A stretch of 64,000 nucleotides of DNA from Acidobacteriaceae bacterium KBS 83. Its GTDB lineage: Bacteria > Acidobacteriota > Terriglobia > Terriglobales > Acidobacteriaceae. A program made the translations under genes and the position numbers. Within the stretch, counting starts at the first letter, position 1. Each line of letters opens with the position of its first letter. A model generated the notes under the pieces. It ran no database searches. It had not been told where the DNA came from and saw only the letters and a program-made list of their open reading frames with translations. Positions 30,481-38,281 of this stretch are shown here, piece by piece. Where the stretch lies: contig KB906735.1 in assembly GCA_000381585.1 (NCBI GenBank), forward strand, positions 418,836 through 482,835, in the 5' to 3' direction.

Positions 30481-31578
30481 TCAGGCACCACGGGCTTCGA
30501 GCGCGCTTGTGACACGGGCCTTGCTGCGAACGCGATCGGCAAAGAGCGGTAGATTACTGCGAAAGACCGTATGGGGCGCAAGCCGCGTCGCACGCTCCGG
30601 ACGTATGCGCTCCACTAGATAGCGGAGAAGTATCTCGAAGGCAGTCTTGCCCTGCGCAAACGGCCGCTGATACAGCGTTGCAAGGATGCGGCCGCCTTCC
30701 AGCAGCGGAATGAGTTCCGGAAACAGATCCGTGCAGAGCACCTGCACTTTGCCGAGTAGTTGCTGCTCCTCCAGAACGCGCAGCACCGGCAAACTGTTCG
30801 CCGTGCTCACGTAGATGCCTGCAATCTCCGGATGGCGTTTGAGCAGGTTGCGCGTCTGTCGCAATGCCTCCTGCGGGCTTTCGTGCGACTCTACAACGGG
30901 CAGCAAGGAGAGATGCGGTGCAAGGAGCGCGAGGTTAGCCGCGAAGCCACGCAGCTTCTCTGCGTGGTCCAGAACGTGAAGCTCGCCGGTGATCATTGCA
31001 ACACTGCCGCTGCGTGGAATGGTGTGGCCGAGCAACTCGGCGGCGAGGGCACCGCTCACGTATGCATCAACCGAGACGGCGGTCATGCGCTCGCTATGGG
31101 GTGCATCGCTGGCGACGCATACCATTGCGGTGCCGGAGCGGCTCAGCCGATTGATCACCGGCTCCGACTTTGCGGGATCGCCTGGCGTGAAGATGACTCC
31201 GTCAAAACGGCCATCTGGAATGGATTCAAGCAGGGCAAGGTCGCCCTCACCCATCCGCGGATAGGTACGGTATTCGACATCCATCTCAACGCCAAAGACG
31301 CTGTCTGCGGCGGACCTCACGCCTTCGAGCAACGGCGTGAAAAATGAGTGGATCTGTTCCGGCAGATACACTGCGATGCTCAATCGCCGGTTCAGTTTCA
31401 GATTGCGGGCTGCTAGATTCGGCCGGTAGTTGAGCTTCTGTGCCATCGCCAGCACGCGCGCACGGGTCTTCGGGTTCACACCCGCGCGATCGTGAAAGGC
31501 GCGATCCACGGTTGCAATCGAGATCCCCAGCGCGCGTGCCACATCCTTGATGCCTGCCGGCTTCTTTCCCCTATCCAT
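30481..31578 (-). CDS. LacI-family transcriptional repressor
   Basis: A 365-residue regulator. The N-terminal helix-turn-helix is IKDVARALGISIATVDRAFH with hinge helix YRPNLAARNLKLNR, then a periplasmic-binding-protein-like effector domain (about 65-345; RFDGVIFTPGDPAKSEPVIN, AMITGELHVLDHAEKLRGF, AGIYVSTANSLPVLRVL). The TVDRAF variation in the recognition helix is a little unusual, where TVSRAL or TVSRVL is common. It is divergent from the TonB receptor and shares its control region with three candidate operators, so it very likely represses itself, the receptor and, at 25.5 kb, the DUF5107-transporter operon. Effector sugar unknown. Confidence 0.92.
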   Translation of the reverse strand: MDRGKKPAGIKDVARALGISIATVDRAFHDRAGVNPKTRARVLAMAQKLNYRPNLAARNLKLNRRLSIAVYLPEQIHSFFTPLLEGVRSAADSVFGVEMDVEYRTYPRMGEGDLALLESIPDGRFDGVIFTPGDPAKSEPVINRLSRSGTAMVCVASDAPHSERMTAVSVDAYVSGALAAELLGHTIPRSGSVAMITGELHVLDHAEKLRGFAANLALLAPHLSLLPVVESHESPQEALRQTRNLLKRHPEIAGIYVSTANSLPVLRVLEEQQLLGKVQVLCTDLFPELIPLLEGGRILATLYQRPFAQGKTAFEILLRYLVERIRPERATRLAPHTVFRSNLPLFADRVRSKARVTSALEARGA

Positions 31579-31634
31579 GCCACAGGCATCGTAGCGCAGC
31601 TACGCGACTTTACGGTTATGCTTCGTCGTCATTC

Positions 31635-31646
31635 GTGCACGTTACC
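31635..31646. promoter_or_regulatory. Candidate LacI-type operator O3
   Basis: GTGCACGTTACC, 57 bp upstream of the lacI-type start codon, placed for autoregulation. It matches O2 in 11 of 12 bases and O4 in 11 of 12. Confidence 0.6.
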
Positions 31647-31703
31647 GCTAAAGTCCGACATCGAGGATCATTTTCGGAGTGCGAGCGTCAGCAAATTGCG
31701 GTC

Positions 31704-31715
31704 GTGCACGCTACC
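31704..31715. promoter_or_regulatory. Candidate LacI-type operator O4
   Basis: GTGCACGCTACC, 69 bp from O3, preceded by the same TC as O2 and O3. Spacing of several helical turns would allow looping between sites. Confidence 0.55.
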
Positions 31716-31752
31716 TGATGAAAAGAATCTAGATTGTTTCCGCCCAAACCGC

Positions 31753-31782
31753 TTGACAGTGCTTTGTTTCACGACCTAATCT
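31753..31782 (+). promoter_or_regulatory. Candidate promoter of second TonB receptor
   Basis: TTGACA (31753-31758) and TAATCT (31777-31782) are 18 bp apart. Transcription would begin near 31790, just ahead of operator O5. Confidence 0.45.
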
Positions 31783-31803
31783 CGCTTCGTTTCAGTAAAT
31801 TTC

Positions 31804-31815
31804 GGGAACGTACCC
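31804..31815. promoter_or_regulatory. Candidate LacI-type operator O5
   Basis: GGGAACGTACCC, a near-perfect dyad with central CG, 22 bp after the -10 box and 24 bp before the receptor ATG. A repressor bound here would block transcription of the receptor. Confidence 0.5.
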
Positions 31816-31839
31816 GTTTTTAGGACAAGAGGCCAACCG

Positions 31840-34800
31840 ATGCAATCTACGCGCAGATGCAGTTTCTCCCTGGGCTCATGGCTTATTCGCATCACTTTGC
31901 TCATCGGTGTCTTGAGCAATCTGCCCGCGACAGTGCTGGCCCAAATGGATCAGGGGACGATCACAGGCACTGTGCTCGACAATACCGGCGCTGCAGTACC
32001 GGGCGCGGCGGTTTCGCTGACGAGTGTCGATACCGGTTTGACCCTGAACTCCACTACCGATGGCTCGGGAGGCTACACCTTTTCGCCGGTCAAGATCGGC
32101 AATTACAAGCTGTCGGCCAAGGCTGCGGGCTTTTCCACCGCAGTGCAGGACAATGTCCATCTCAGCATCCAGCAGCGGCTTGAAGTGAACCTCCAATTAA
32201 AGCCCGGCACAGCCACGCAAACCGTCGAAGTAACTACCGCACCCCCATTGCTCCAAACGCAAAGCGGTTCGACCGGCCAGGTGGTCGATGCAGCGACAAT
32301 CAATGCAACACCCCTGAATGGACGCAACTGGGTCTTTATCGCGCAACTTACCGCGGGGGTTGCGCCGGCGAATGGCGCGCGCGGTCAGGGTAAAGGCGAC
32401 TTCAACGCAAACGGCCAGCGCGCGGAACAGAATAACTTCATTCTCGACGGCGTAGACAACAACACGAATGCCGTCGACTTTTTGAACGGCGCCAGTTTCA
32501 GTGTCCGCCCGCCGCCGGATGCGCTTGCCGAGTTCAAGGTCCAGACGGGCAGTTACAGTGCGGAGTTCGGCCACTCCGCCGGCGCTGTCGTCAATGCCTC
32601 CATCAAATCCGGTACCAATCAAATTCACGGCGACCTTTGGGAATATTGGCGCAACGACGTTCTGGATGCCCGCGACTACTTTGCAACCAGCGTTCCCAAG
32701 TATCGCCAGAACCAGTTCGGCGCCACGCTCGGTTTTCCCATCATCAAGGACAAGCTCTTCTTCTTTGGCGACGTCGAGGCCAATCGCATTTTGTTTGCAG
32801 CGCCCAGCGTCACCACTACGGTGCCCACGCCTCTCATGCGCCAGGGCAACTTCTCCGAGTTGCTGAACACTAACCTAACCGGCTCCGCACAGCCGGTGCA
32901 GCTCTATCAACCCAACAGCGCCAACCCGGCGACGCCGTTGGCCTGCAACGGCCAGAACAACGTGTTCTGCCCGAACCAGATCAGCGCCATAGCGCAGAAG
33001 ATCCTTAATCTCTATCCGCTGCCCAACATCAACGGCGGGAAGACCTATTCGAACTACGCGGTCCAGCGGCAGATCACCGACAATACCTGGCAATGGGACA
33101 CGCGCATGGACTGGAACATCAGTCAGCACGATCAGGCCTTCGCCCGCTTCAGCTATCTCAACGAGCCGGCGTTCCATCCCGCCCCGCTCGGTCCCATTCT
33201 GGACGGCGGCAGCTATGGCGATGACGGCAATTTGAAGAACTTCGGCGAAAACTTCGCCGGCAGCGAAACGCACGAGTTCAACAGCAGCCTGATTAACGAG
33301 TTCCGCTTCGGCTACAACTACGGGCATTTCAGCAACACGCAGCAGACCGCCGATGAGAACACGGCGGCACAGGTGGGACTCGGCGGCATACCGTTTGCGC
33401 CACTCAATGGCGGACTTCCGGCAACCTCCATCACCGGCATCTCCTCCTTCGGCGCTCCGGAGTTCTATGCCGCGAATGAGTATCAGAACATCTTCCAGAT
33501 TCTCGATAACGTCACGAAGGTGGCTGGCCATCATACGCTGAAGGCAGGAGTGAACTTTCAACGCAGCCGTTTCTACACACTTGCGCCCACAGCGCCGCGC
33601 GGAGCTTACAGTTTCACCGGCCAGTTCACTGGCATTCCCGGGCAGAGCTTCACCGGATTCGGCGTCGCCGACTTTCTAGCCGACCAGATCGCGACCGCGC
33701 AGATCTCCAATCTCGCCGGTGTCGATCAGTACCGCTGGACCCGCGCGGCGTACTTCGAGGATGATTGGAAAGCTCTGCCGCGCCTAACGCTCAACCTCGG
33801 TCTCCGCTACGAGTTTGTGACACCGCCCATCGAGCGTCACGACCGTCAGGCTGCATTCGAGATTACCGGGCCCATCGGTCCCGGCACGGGCTCAGGGGTC
33901 TTCCACCTGCCAGCCAGCCAGCGATCCACTCCACTACCGGCATCCTTCCTCGACCTCCTCGCCAAGGACAACGTCACGGTCAGCTACTCGAACAATCGCG
34001 CGCTGGTCGATCCGCAGTACGCCAACTTCGGACCACGCATCGGTCTGGCCTACACGCTTAAGAATCGTCTGGTCCTTCGTGGTGGTTACGGGATTTTCTT
34101 TGGGGGAGCAGAGAGCACCGGTGGCGCACCGAATCTCGGGTTCAACTTCCCCTTCCAGTTCACCTCGTCCCTCTATAGTCCCGACTGTGCAATCAACAAT
34201 TGCCCCAGTAGCGGCATCACGCTGGAGAACGGCTTCACGCAGCAGATCAATGAAGGTTTGGTTAACTCAGCAACGTCGCCCACGCTGGTCGGCTCGCAGC
34301 ATCTGGTCCAGACCACGTACAGCCAGCAATTCAATCTCGCTCTGGAGTATGCGCTCTCGAACAATCTCACCGCTTCAGCTGCATACGTAGGGTCGAACTC
34401 GCGGCATCTGTCGGTATCGCCGGACGGCAACGCCTCCGCCGCACTGATTGCCCCGGGATTGAATGCGAACCTGGTGCGGCCTTTCCCGGATCTCGGCACT
34501 ATCTACTACAACTTGTACGAGGGCACCGGCAACTACAACGCGTTGCAGACCAAGCTGGAGCGCCGCTTCGCCTCGCACCTTAGCTTCCTTGCAACGTACA
34601 CATACGCCCACTCCCTTGACGATGCGACGACGCCGCTCGGGAGCAATGGCGATGGCGGCTATCGCAACGTCAATCTGATTGGACTCTTCGGCGACTACAG
34701 CAATTCGCCCTGGGACACGCGGCATCGCTTTACCTTCAACGGCACTTACGAGCTGCCCTTCGGCAACGGCCGGCGCTTCCTCAATCATGGTGGAGTGGTG

Positions 34801-35352
34801 AACCAGCTTGTTGGCGGCTGGTCCAATACGCTGGTCTTCCGCGCGCAGACCGGGCAGCCTTTCACCGTTTACAACAACAACTCTGCGGTTAACGGCGGAA
34901 ACTCGCGCGCCATTCTGGTGGGCGATCCCTTCAAGGGCGGCGGTTCAGCAAACCCAACAAATCCCGGAGTGGATTGCCCTGCCAAGGTCCGCACCGTCGC
35001 CAACTGGTATAACCCCTGCGCTTTTGCGAATCCGCCAGATGGCAGCGTCATCAGCGGGAACGAGCAGGTCACGGGCGATCAGGCCCTCTCGCTTTTGGGT
35101 GGGCGACGCAATCAGGCATTCGGCCCGGGATATGAGCGCATCGACATGTCGATCTTCAAAGCTTTCCCGATCCTTCGGGAGCAGTCGCTGCAGTTTCGCG
35201 CCGACGCGTTCAACCTGCTGAACACGCCGTCTTATGGAACACCGAATGGCAGTATCGGGTCGAATGGCGGCCAGATCACGAGCGCTCGCAACTTCCAGCC
35301 CAACACACCGGATGCACGCTTCTTCCAACTGGCACTGAAGTACATCTTTTAA
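31840..35352 (+). CDS. Oar-like TonB-dependent outer-membrane receptor
   Basis: A 1170-residue outer-membrane receptor, the second in the window and of the same architecture as the first. Seen: signal peptide ending LPATVLAQ; carboxypeptidase-regulatory-like domain (residues 40-125, GTITGTVLDNTGAAVPGAAV); plug (INATPLNGRNWVFIAQLTAG, INFILDGVDNN-type NNFILDGVDNNTNAVD); and a beta-barrel ending FFQLALKYIF with the terminal aromatic residue. It is probably the uptake gate for the sugar handled by the neighbouring porter, DUF5107 protein and GH59 enzyme, under the LacI repressor. No SusD partner. Ligand unknown. Confidence 0.92.
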   Translation: MQSTRRCSFSLGSWLIRITLLIGVLSNLPATVLAQMDQGTITGTVLDNTGAAVPGAAVSLTSVDTGLTLNSTTDGSGGYTFSPVKIGNYKLSAKAAGFSTAVQDNVHLSIQQRLEVNLQLKPGTATQTVEVTTAPPLLQTQSGSTGQVVDAATINATPLNGRNWVFIAQLTAGVAPANGARGQGKGDFNANGQRAEQNNFILDGVDNNTNAVDFLNGASFSVRPPPDALAEFKVQTGSYSAEFGHSAGAVVNASIKSGTNQIHGDLWEYWRNDVLDARDYFATSVPKYRQNQFGATLGFPIIKDKLFFFGDVEANRILFAAPSVTTTVPTPLMRQGNFSELLNTNLTGSAQPVQLYQPNSANPATPLACNGQNNVFCPNQISAIAQKILNLYPLPNINGGKTYSNYAVQRQITDNTWQWDTRMDWNISQHDQAFARFSYLNEPAFHPAPLGPILDGGSYGDDGNLKNFGENFAGSETHEFNSSLINEFRFGYNYGHFSNTQQTADENTAAQVGLGGIPFAPLNGGLPATSITGISSFGAPEFYAANEYQNIFQILDNVTKVAGHHTLKAGVNFQRSRFYTLAPTAPRGAYSFTGQFTGIPGQSFTGFGVADFLADQIATAQISNLAGVDQYRWTRAAYFEDDWKALPRLTLNLGLRYEFVTPPIERHDRQAAFEITGPIGPGTGSGVFHLPASQRSTPLPASFLDLLAKDNVTVSYSNNRALVDPQYANFGPRIGLAYTLKNRLVLRGGYGIFFGGAESTGGAPNLGFNFPFQFTSSLYSPDCAINNCPSSGITLENGFTQQINEGLVNSATSPTLVGSQHLVQTTYSQQFNLALEYALSNNLTASAAYVGSNSRHLSVSPDGNASAALIAPGLNANLVRPFPDLGTIYYNLYEGTGNYNALQTKLERRFASHLSFLATYTYAHSLDDATTPLGSNGDGGYRNVNLIGLFGDYSNSPWDTRHRFTFNGTYELPFGNGRRFLNHGGVVNQLVGGWSNTLVFRAQTGQPFTVYNNNSAVNGGNSRAILVGDPFKGGGSANPTNPGVDCPAKVRTVANWYNPCAFANPPDGSVISGNEQVTGDQALSLLGGRRNQAFGPGYERIDMSIFKAFPILREQSLQFRADAFNLLNTPSYGTPNGSIGSNGGQITSARNFQPNTPDARFFQLALKYIF

Positions 35353-35368
35353 AGGAAAGGGCTATGCT

Positions 35369-35385
35369 GGGCGGCGGCACCGCCC
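35369..35385 (+). repeat. GC-rich hairpin between receptor and GH59 gene
   Basis: GGGCGG-n5-CCGCCC could form a 6-bp stem in the 46-nt gap after the receptor stop. No U-tract follows, so it may only reduce read-through or stabilise the upstream mRNA end. Confidence 0.35.
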
Positions 35386-35398
35386 CACCCTCTGATTG

Positions 35399-37366
35399 AT
35401 GCATAAAAAAATCTCGATCGCGGTCCTTTTATCCTCGCTTCTCGGCACTACCGGGGCTCTTGCGCAGTCCGTCTCGGTCACGATTGATCCCGTTGACCCC
35501 GGCAAAACCTTCGATGGCTTTGGCGCAGTTAGCGCCGGGGCATCCTCACGGCTGCTCTACGATTATCCGGAGCCATATCGCTCGCAGGTTCTCGACTACC
35601 TTTTCAAGCCTGATTACGGAGCCGCTCTGCAGCATTTAAAGGTGGAGATCGGCAGTGACGTGAACTCCACCGATGGCTCCGAGCCGAGCCACATGCGTAC
35701 TGCTCAGGACAAAAACTTCACTCGCGGCTACGAATGGTGGCTCATGCAGGAGGCTCATCGCCGGAATCCGAAGATCATCCTGGACACACTGGCGTGGGGG
35801 GCGCCTGGATGGATCGGCAAGGGCACGCTTTACACGCCGGCGATGGCACATTATTCGGCAGTCTTTCTCAATGGCGCGGAGTCGCAGTATCACCTGAATA
35901 TTCCCTACACGGGCATCTGGAACGAGAAGCAGTTTGATGCACAGTATGTGAAGACCCTGCGCAGCGTGCTAGATAAGGAGCGGCCCGGCGCCAAGATCGT
36001 GTGCTGCGACGAGTACCCGCATGAAGGGCTTGGGCAGTGGAGCATTCTTGACGCCATGCGTAAGGACCCGGCACTCGCCAAAGCAGTCGACTTCGTGAGC
36101 GTCCACTACCCTCGAGAGAAAGGCAAGCTCACCACGCCCGCCGATGCCGTCGACGCCGGCAAGCCACTGTGGTCCAGCGAAGATCAGCCCGAGTCGAGCG
36201 CCTCAATCATTCTTTCGCGTGACTGGGCCATTGGCGGCCGCAGCCTCGCACATCTCTATAACGAGAATTACCTCGAAGGCCACTTCACCAAGACAGAGAT
36301 TTGGAGCCCGGTCACTTCCTACTACGACATCCTTGCCGCGCCGAACTCCGGCCTGATGTATGCGAACACTCCCTGGTCCGGCCACTACGATGTGCAGGGA
36401 GCCATCTGGGCGACAGCGCATACCACTCAGTTCGCAGATCCCGGCTGGCGCTACCTGCAGAACGCCTCAGGACAACTCACCCCCGGCAGCTACGTCACAC
36501 TCGCCGCGCCCAATGGCCACGACTGGAGCATGGTCGTCGAAACCATCAACAGCAAGCAGCCGACCAGGATGACCGTCGTCATAAAAGGCCCGCTTGGTCA
36601 CGACGCGCTTCACGTATGGGAAACGAACCACAAGCGCACCTTTGAGCATGTGGGCGATATCGCGCCACACGACGGCAGCTTTGTTTACACGTTCGAGCCG
36701 GACTCGCTCTATACCATTACCACCACGGTCGGCCAGCATAAGGGCACTGCCGTACCTCCGCCCAGCAAGCCGTTCCCACTTCCCTATCGTGATTCGTTCG
36801 AAAAAACGCCGCTGCTGCGGTCCGCCGCCTATCTCTCCGACCAGGACGGCGCCTATGAGGTGCATCCGTGTGTCGGACGACCAGGCAAGTGCCTGGAACA
36901 GGTCATTACGCAGAAGCCGATTCCGTGGGGACCAATTCCCGATCCCTGGACGCTGGCTGGAGACATTCACTGGACCGATTACACGGAGCGCACGGACTTC
37001 AGCGTTCCGGCAAATGGCATCGCGACCCTGATAGGCCGTATCGATTCAGCCGATGTATTTGCTGACGGCAACGCCCGCTATCCCAGCGGATATGTGCTGC
37101 GCGTGCAGGCGGACGGGCATTGGGCGCTGCTAGCGACCGCTTACAAAAAGGCTGAGAAGCAGTTGGCCGCGGGTGAGACCGCCGTGGATGCAACGCGATG
37201 GCACAAGATGGAATTGCGCTTCCACGGGAGCGGCATTCAAGCCGCAATTGACGGAAAAACCGTAGCAGAAGTCCAGGACCAGACGCATACCCACGGAATG
37301 ATCGGCATCGGTTCGGGCTGGAACCATACAGCGTTCGATAACCTCGCCGTCGATACATCCGAATAG
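35399..37366 (+). CDS. GH59 galactosylceramidase-type beta-galactosidase, exported
   Basis: A 655-residue exported glycosidase of family 59, the family of galactocerebrosidase (GALC). Seen: Sec signal (KKISIAVLLSSLLGTTGALAQ); FDGFGAVSAGASSRLLYDYP opening of the TIM barrel; acid/base Glu176 in GIWNEKQFDAQYVK; nucleophile Glu261 in LWSSEDQPESS; the beta-sandwich; and a C-terminal lectin-like concanavalin-type domain (about 465-650; ending HTAFDNLAVD). This copies the animal GALC domain order in full. In a soil bacterium a galactan, arabinogalactan or galactolipid is as likely a substrate as galactosylceramide. The start is ATG 35399; a TTG three bases upstream is less likely. It lies 46 bp downstream of the receptor and is probably co-transcribed. 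Confidence 0.9.
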   Translation: MHKKISIAVLLSSLLGTTGALAQSVSVTIDPVDPGKTFDGFGAVSAGASSRLLYDYPEPYRSQVLDYLFKPDYGAALQHLKVEIGSDVNSTDGSEPSHMRTAQDKNFTRGYEWWLMQEAHRRNPKIILDTLAWGAPGWIGKGTLYTPAMAHYSAVFLNGAESQYHLNIPYTGIWNEKQFDAQYVKTLRSVLDKERPGAKIVCCDEYPHEGLGQWSILDAMRKDPALAKAVDFVSVHYPREKGKLTTPADAVDAGKPLWSSEDQPESSASIILSRDWAIGGRSLAHLYNENYLEGHFTKTEIWSPVTSYYDILAAPNSGLMYANTPWSGHYDVQGAIWATAHTTQFADPGWRYLQNASGQLTPGSYVTLAAPNGHDWSMVVETINSKQPTRMTVVIKGPLGHDALHVWETNHKRTFEHVGDIAPHDGSFVYTFEPDSLYTITTTVGQHKGTAVPPPSKPFPLPYRDSFEKTPLLRSAAYLSDQDGAYEVHPCVGRPGKCLEQVITQKPIPWGPIPDPWTLAGDIHWTDYTERTDFSVPANGIATLIGRIDSADVFADGNARYPSGYVLRVQADGHWALLATAYKKAEKQLAAGETAVDATRWHKMELRFHGSGIQAAIDGKTVAEVQDQTHTHGMIGIGSGWNHTAFDNLAVDTSE

Positions 37367-37435
37367 TGGGCGCCATAGGCGGCTCGCAAGGCCTCCGTGG
37401 GCAGCCAATCCACACTGCTGTGAATCACAGCGTCC

Positions 37436-38281
37436 ATGGCGCGATCTACATGGCAAGGACAGATTCAGATCTCTCTCGTCTCGTTTGGAGTTAGCATTGT
37501 GCCGGCAAGCACCTCGGCTCGGCAGGTGGCATTTCACGAAGTCGACCGCAAAACCGGCGAACGAATTCACCACCGCAAAACCGCCGCGGACGACGAAGCG
37601 GTCGAGGCGGAGGACGTCGCCAAAGGATTTGAATACGAGAAGGGCAGATACCTCGTGATCGAACCGGAGGACCTCAAACGCCTTCGACTTCCCGGACAGA
37701 AGACCGTGACCCTTGAGCACTTTGTCCCACGCGACGACATTGATCCGGCGTTCTTCGAGCGTCCGTACCTTCTTGTTCCCAAGGATGACGCGCAGGCTCG
37801 CACCATGGCCACCATCAGCCGGGCGCTTCGAGAAAGCGGACGTGTGGGATTGTCGGAGATCACCTTCAGCGGACGGGAGCACTTCGCCGCTTTTGCGCCG
37901 CCAACCGACAGTGACTCACCATGGCTCAACATGTACCTGTTGCGCTATGAGGAGGAACTCCGCGATCCTGCCGACTACTACAAAGACTTTAAGAAGCCCA
38001 CGGTCGATAAAAAACAACTCGCCATGGCGGAGCAGCTGATTCGATCCTATAGCGAGAAATTCGAACCGACGGCGTTCAAGGACGACTTTGAAACGGCGCT
38101 GCGTGAATTCGTCCAGGCAAAACTTGCCAACAAGCCCCTGCCGAAGCGTCCTCCGGAAGCGAAGGCTGGGAAAGTGATTGACCTGAGGGATGCTCTGAAG
38201 CGCTCTCTGGCTGAGCGCAAGAACGGACATGCCGCTGCCGGACATGCGAAGTCCAAAACGCGCCGAAATAAGGCCGCCTGA
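37436..38281 (+). CDS. ku: Non-homologous end-joining protein Ku
   Basis: A 281-residue bacterial Ku, which forms a homodimer ring on DNA ends and recruits LigD. Seen: SFGVSIVPASTSARQVAFHE, the conserved KGFEYEKGRYLVIEPEDLKR, and VPRDDIDPAFFERPYLLVPK, then a lysine-rich C-terminal tail (HAAAGHAKSKTRRNKAA), usual in soil bacteria and thought to aid DNA threading and ligase stimulation. It overlaps ligD by one base (TGATG), so the pair is co-translated. A two-gene Ku-LigD system is common in desiccation-prone soil bacteria. Confidence 0.95.
   Translation: MARSTWQGQIQISLVSFGVSIVPASTSARQVAFHEVDRKTGERIHHRKTAADDEAVEAEDVAKGFEYEKGRYLVIEPEDLKRLRLPGQKTVTLEHFVPRDDIDPAFFERPYLLVPKDDAQARTMATISRALRESGRVGLSEITFSGREHFAAFAPPTDSDSPWLNMYLLRYEEELRDPADYYKDFKKPTVDKKQLAMAEQLIRSYSEKFEPTAFKDDFETALREFVQAKLANKPLPKRPPEAKAGKVIDLRDALKRSLAERKNGHAAAGHAKSKTRRNKAA

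Noticed and set aside
35369-35385. GC-rich hairpin as a terminator between receptor and GH59
   Set aside because: No U-tract after the stem on either strand; kept only as a structural repeat.
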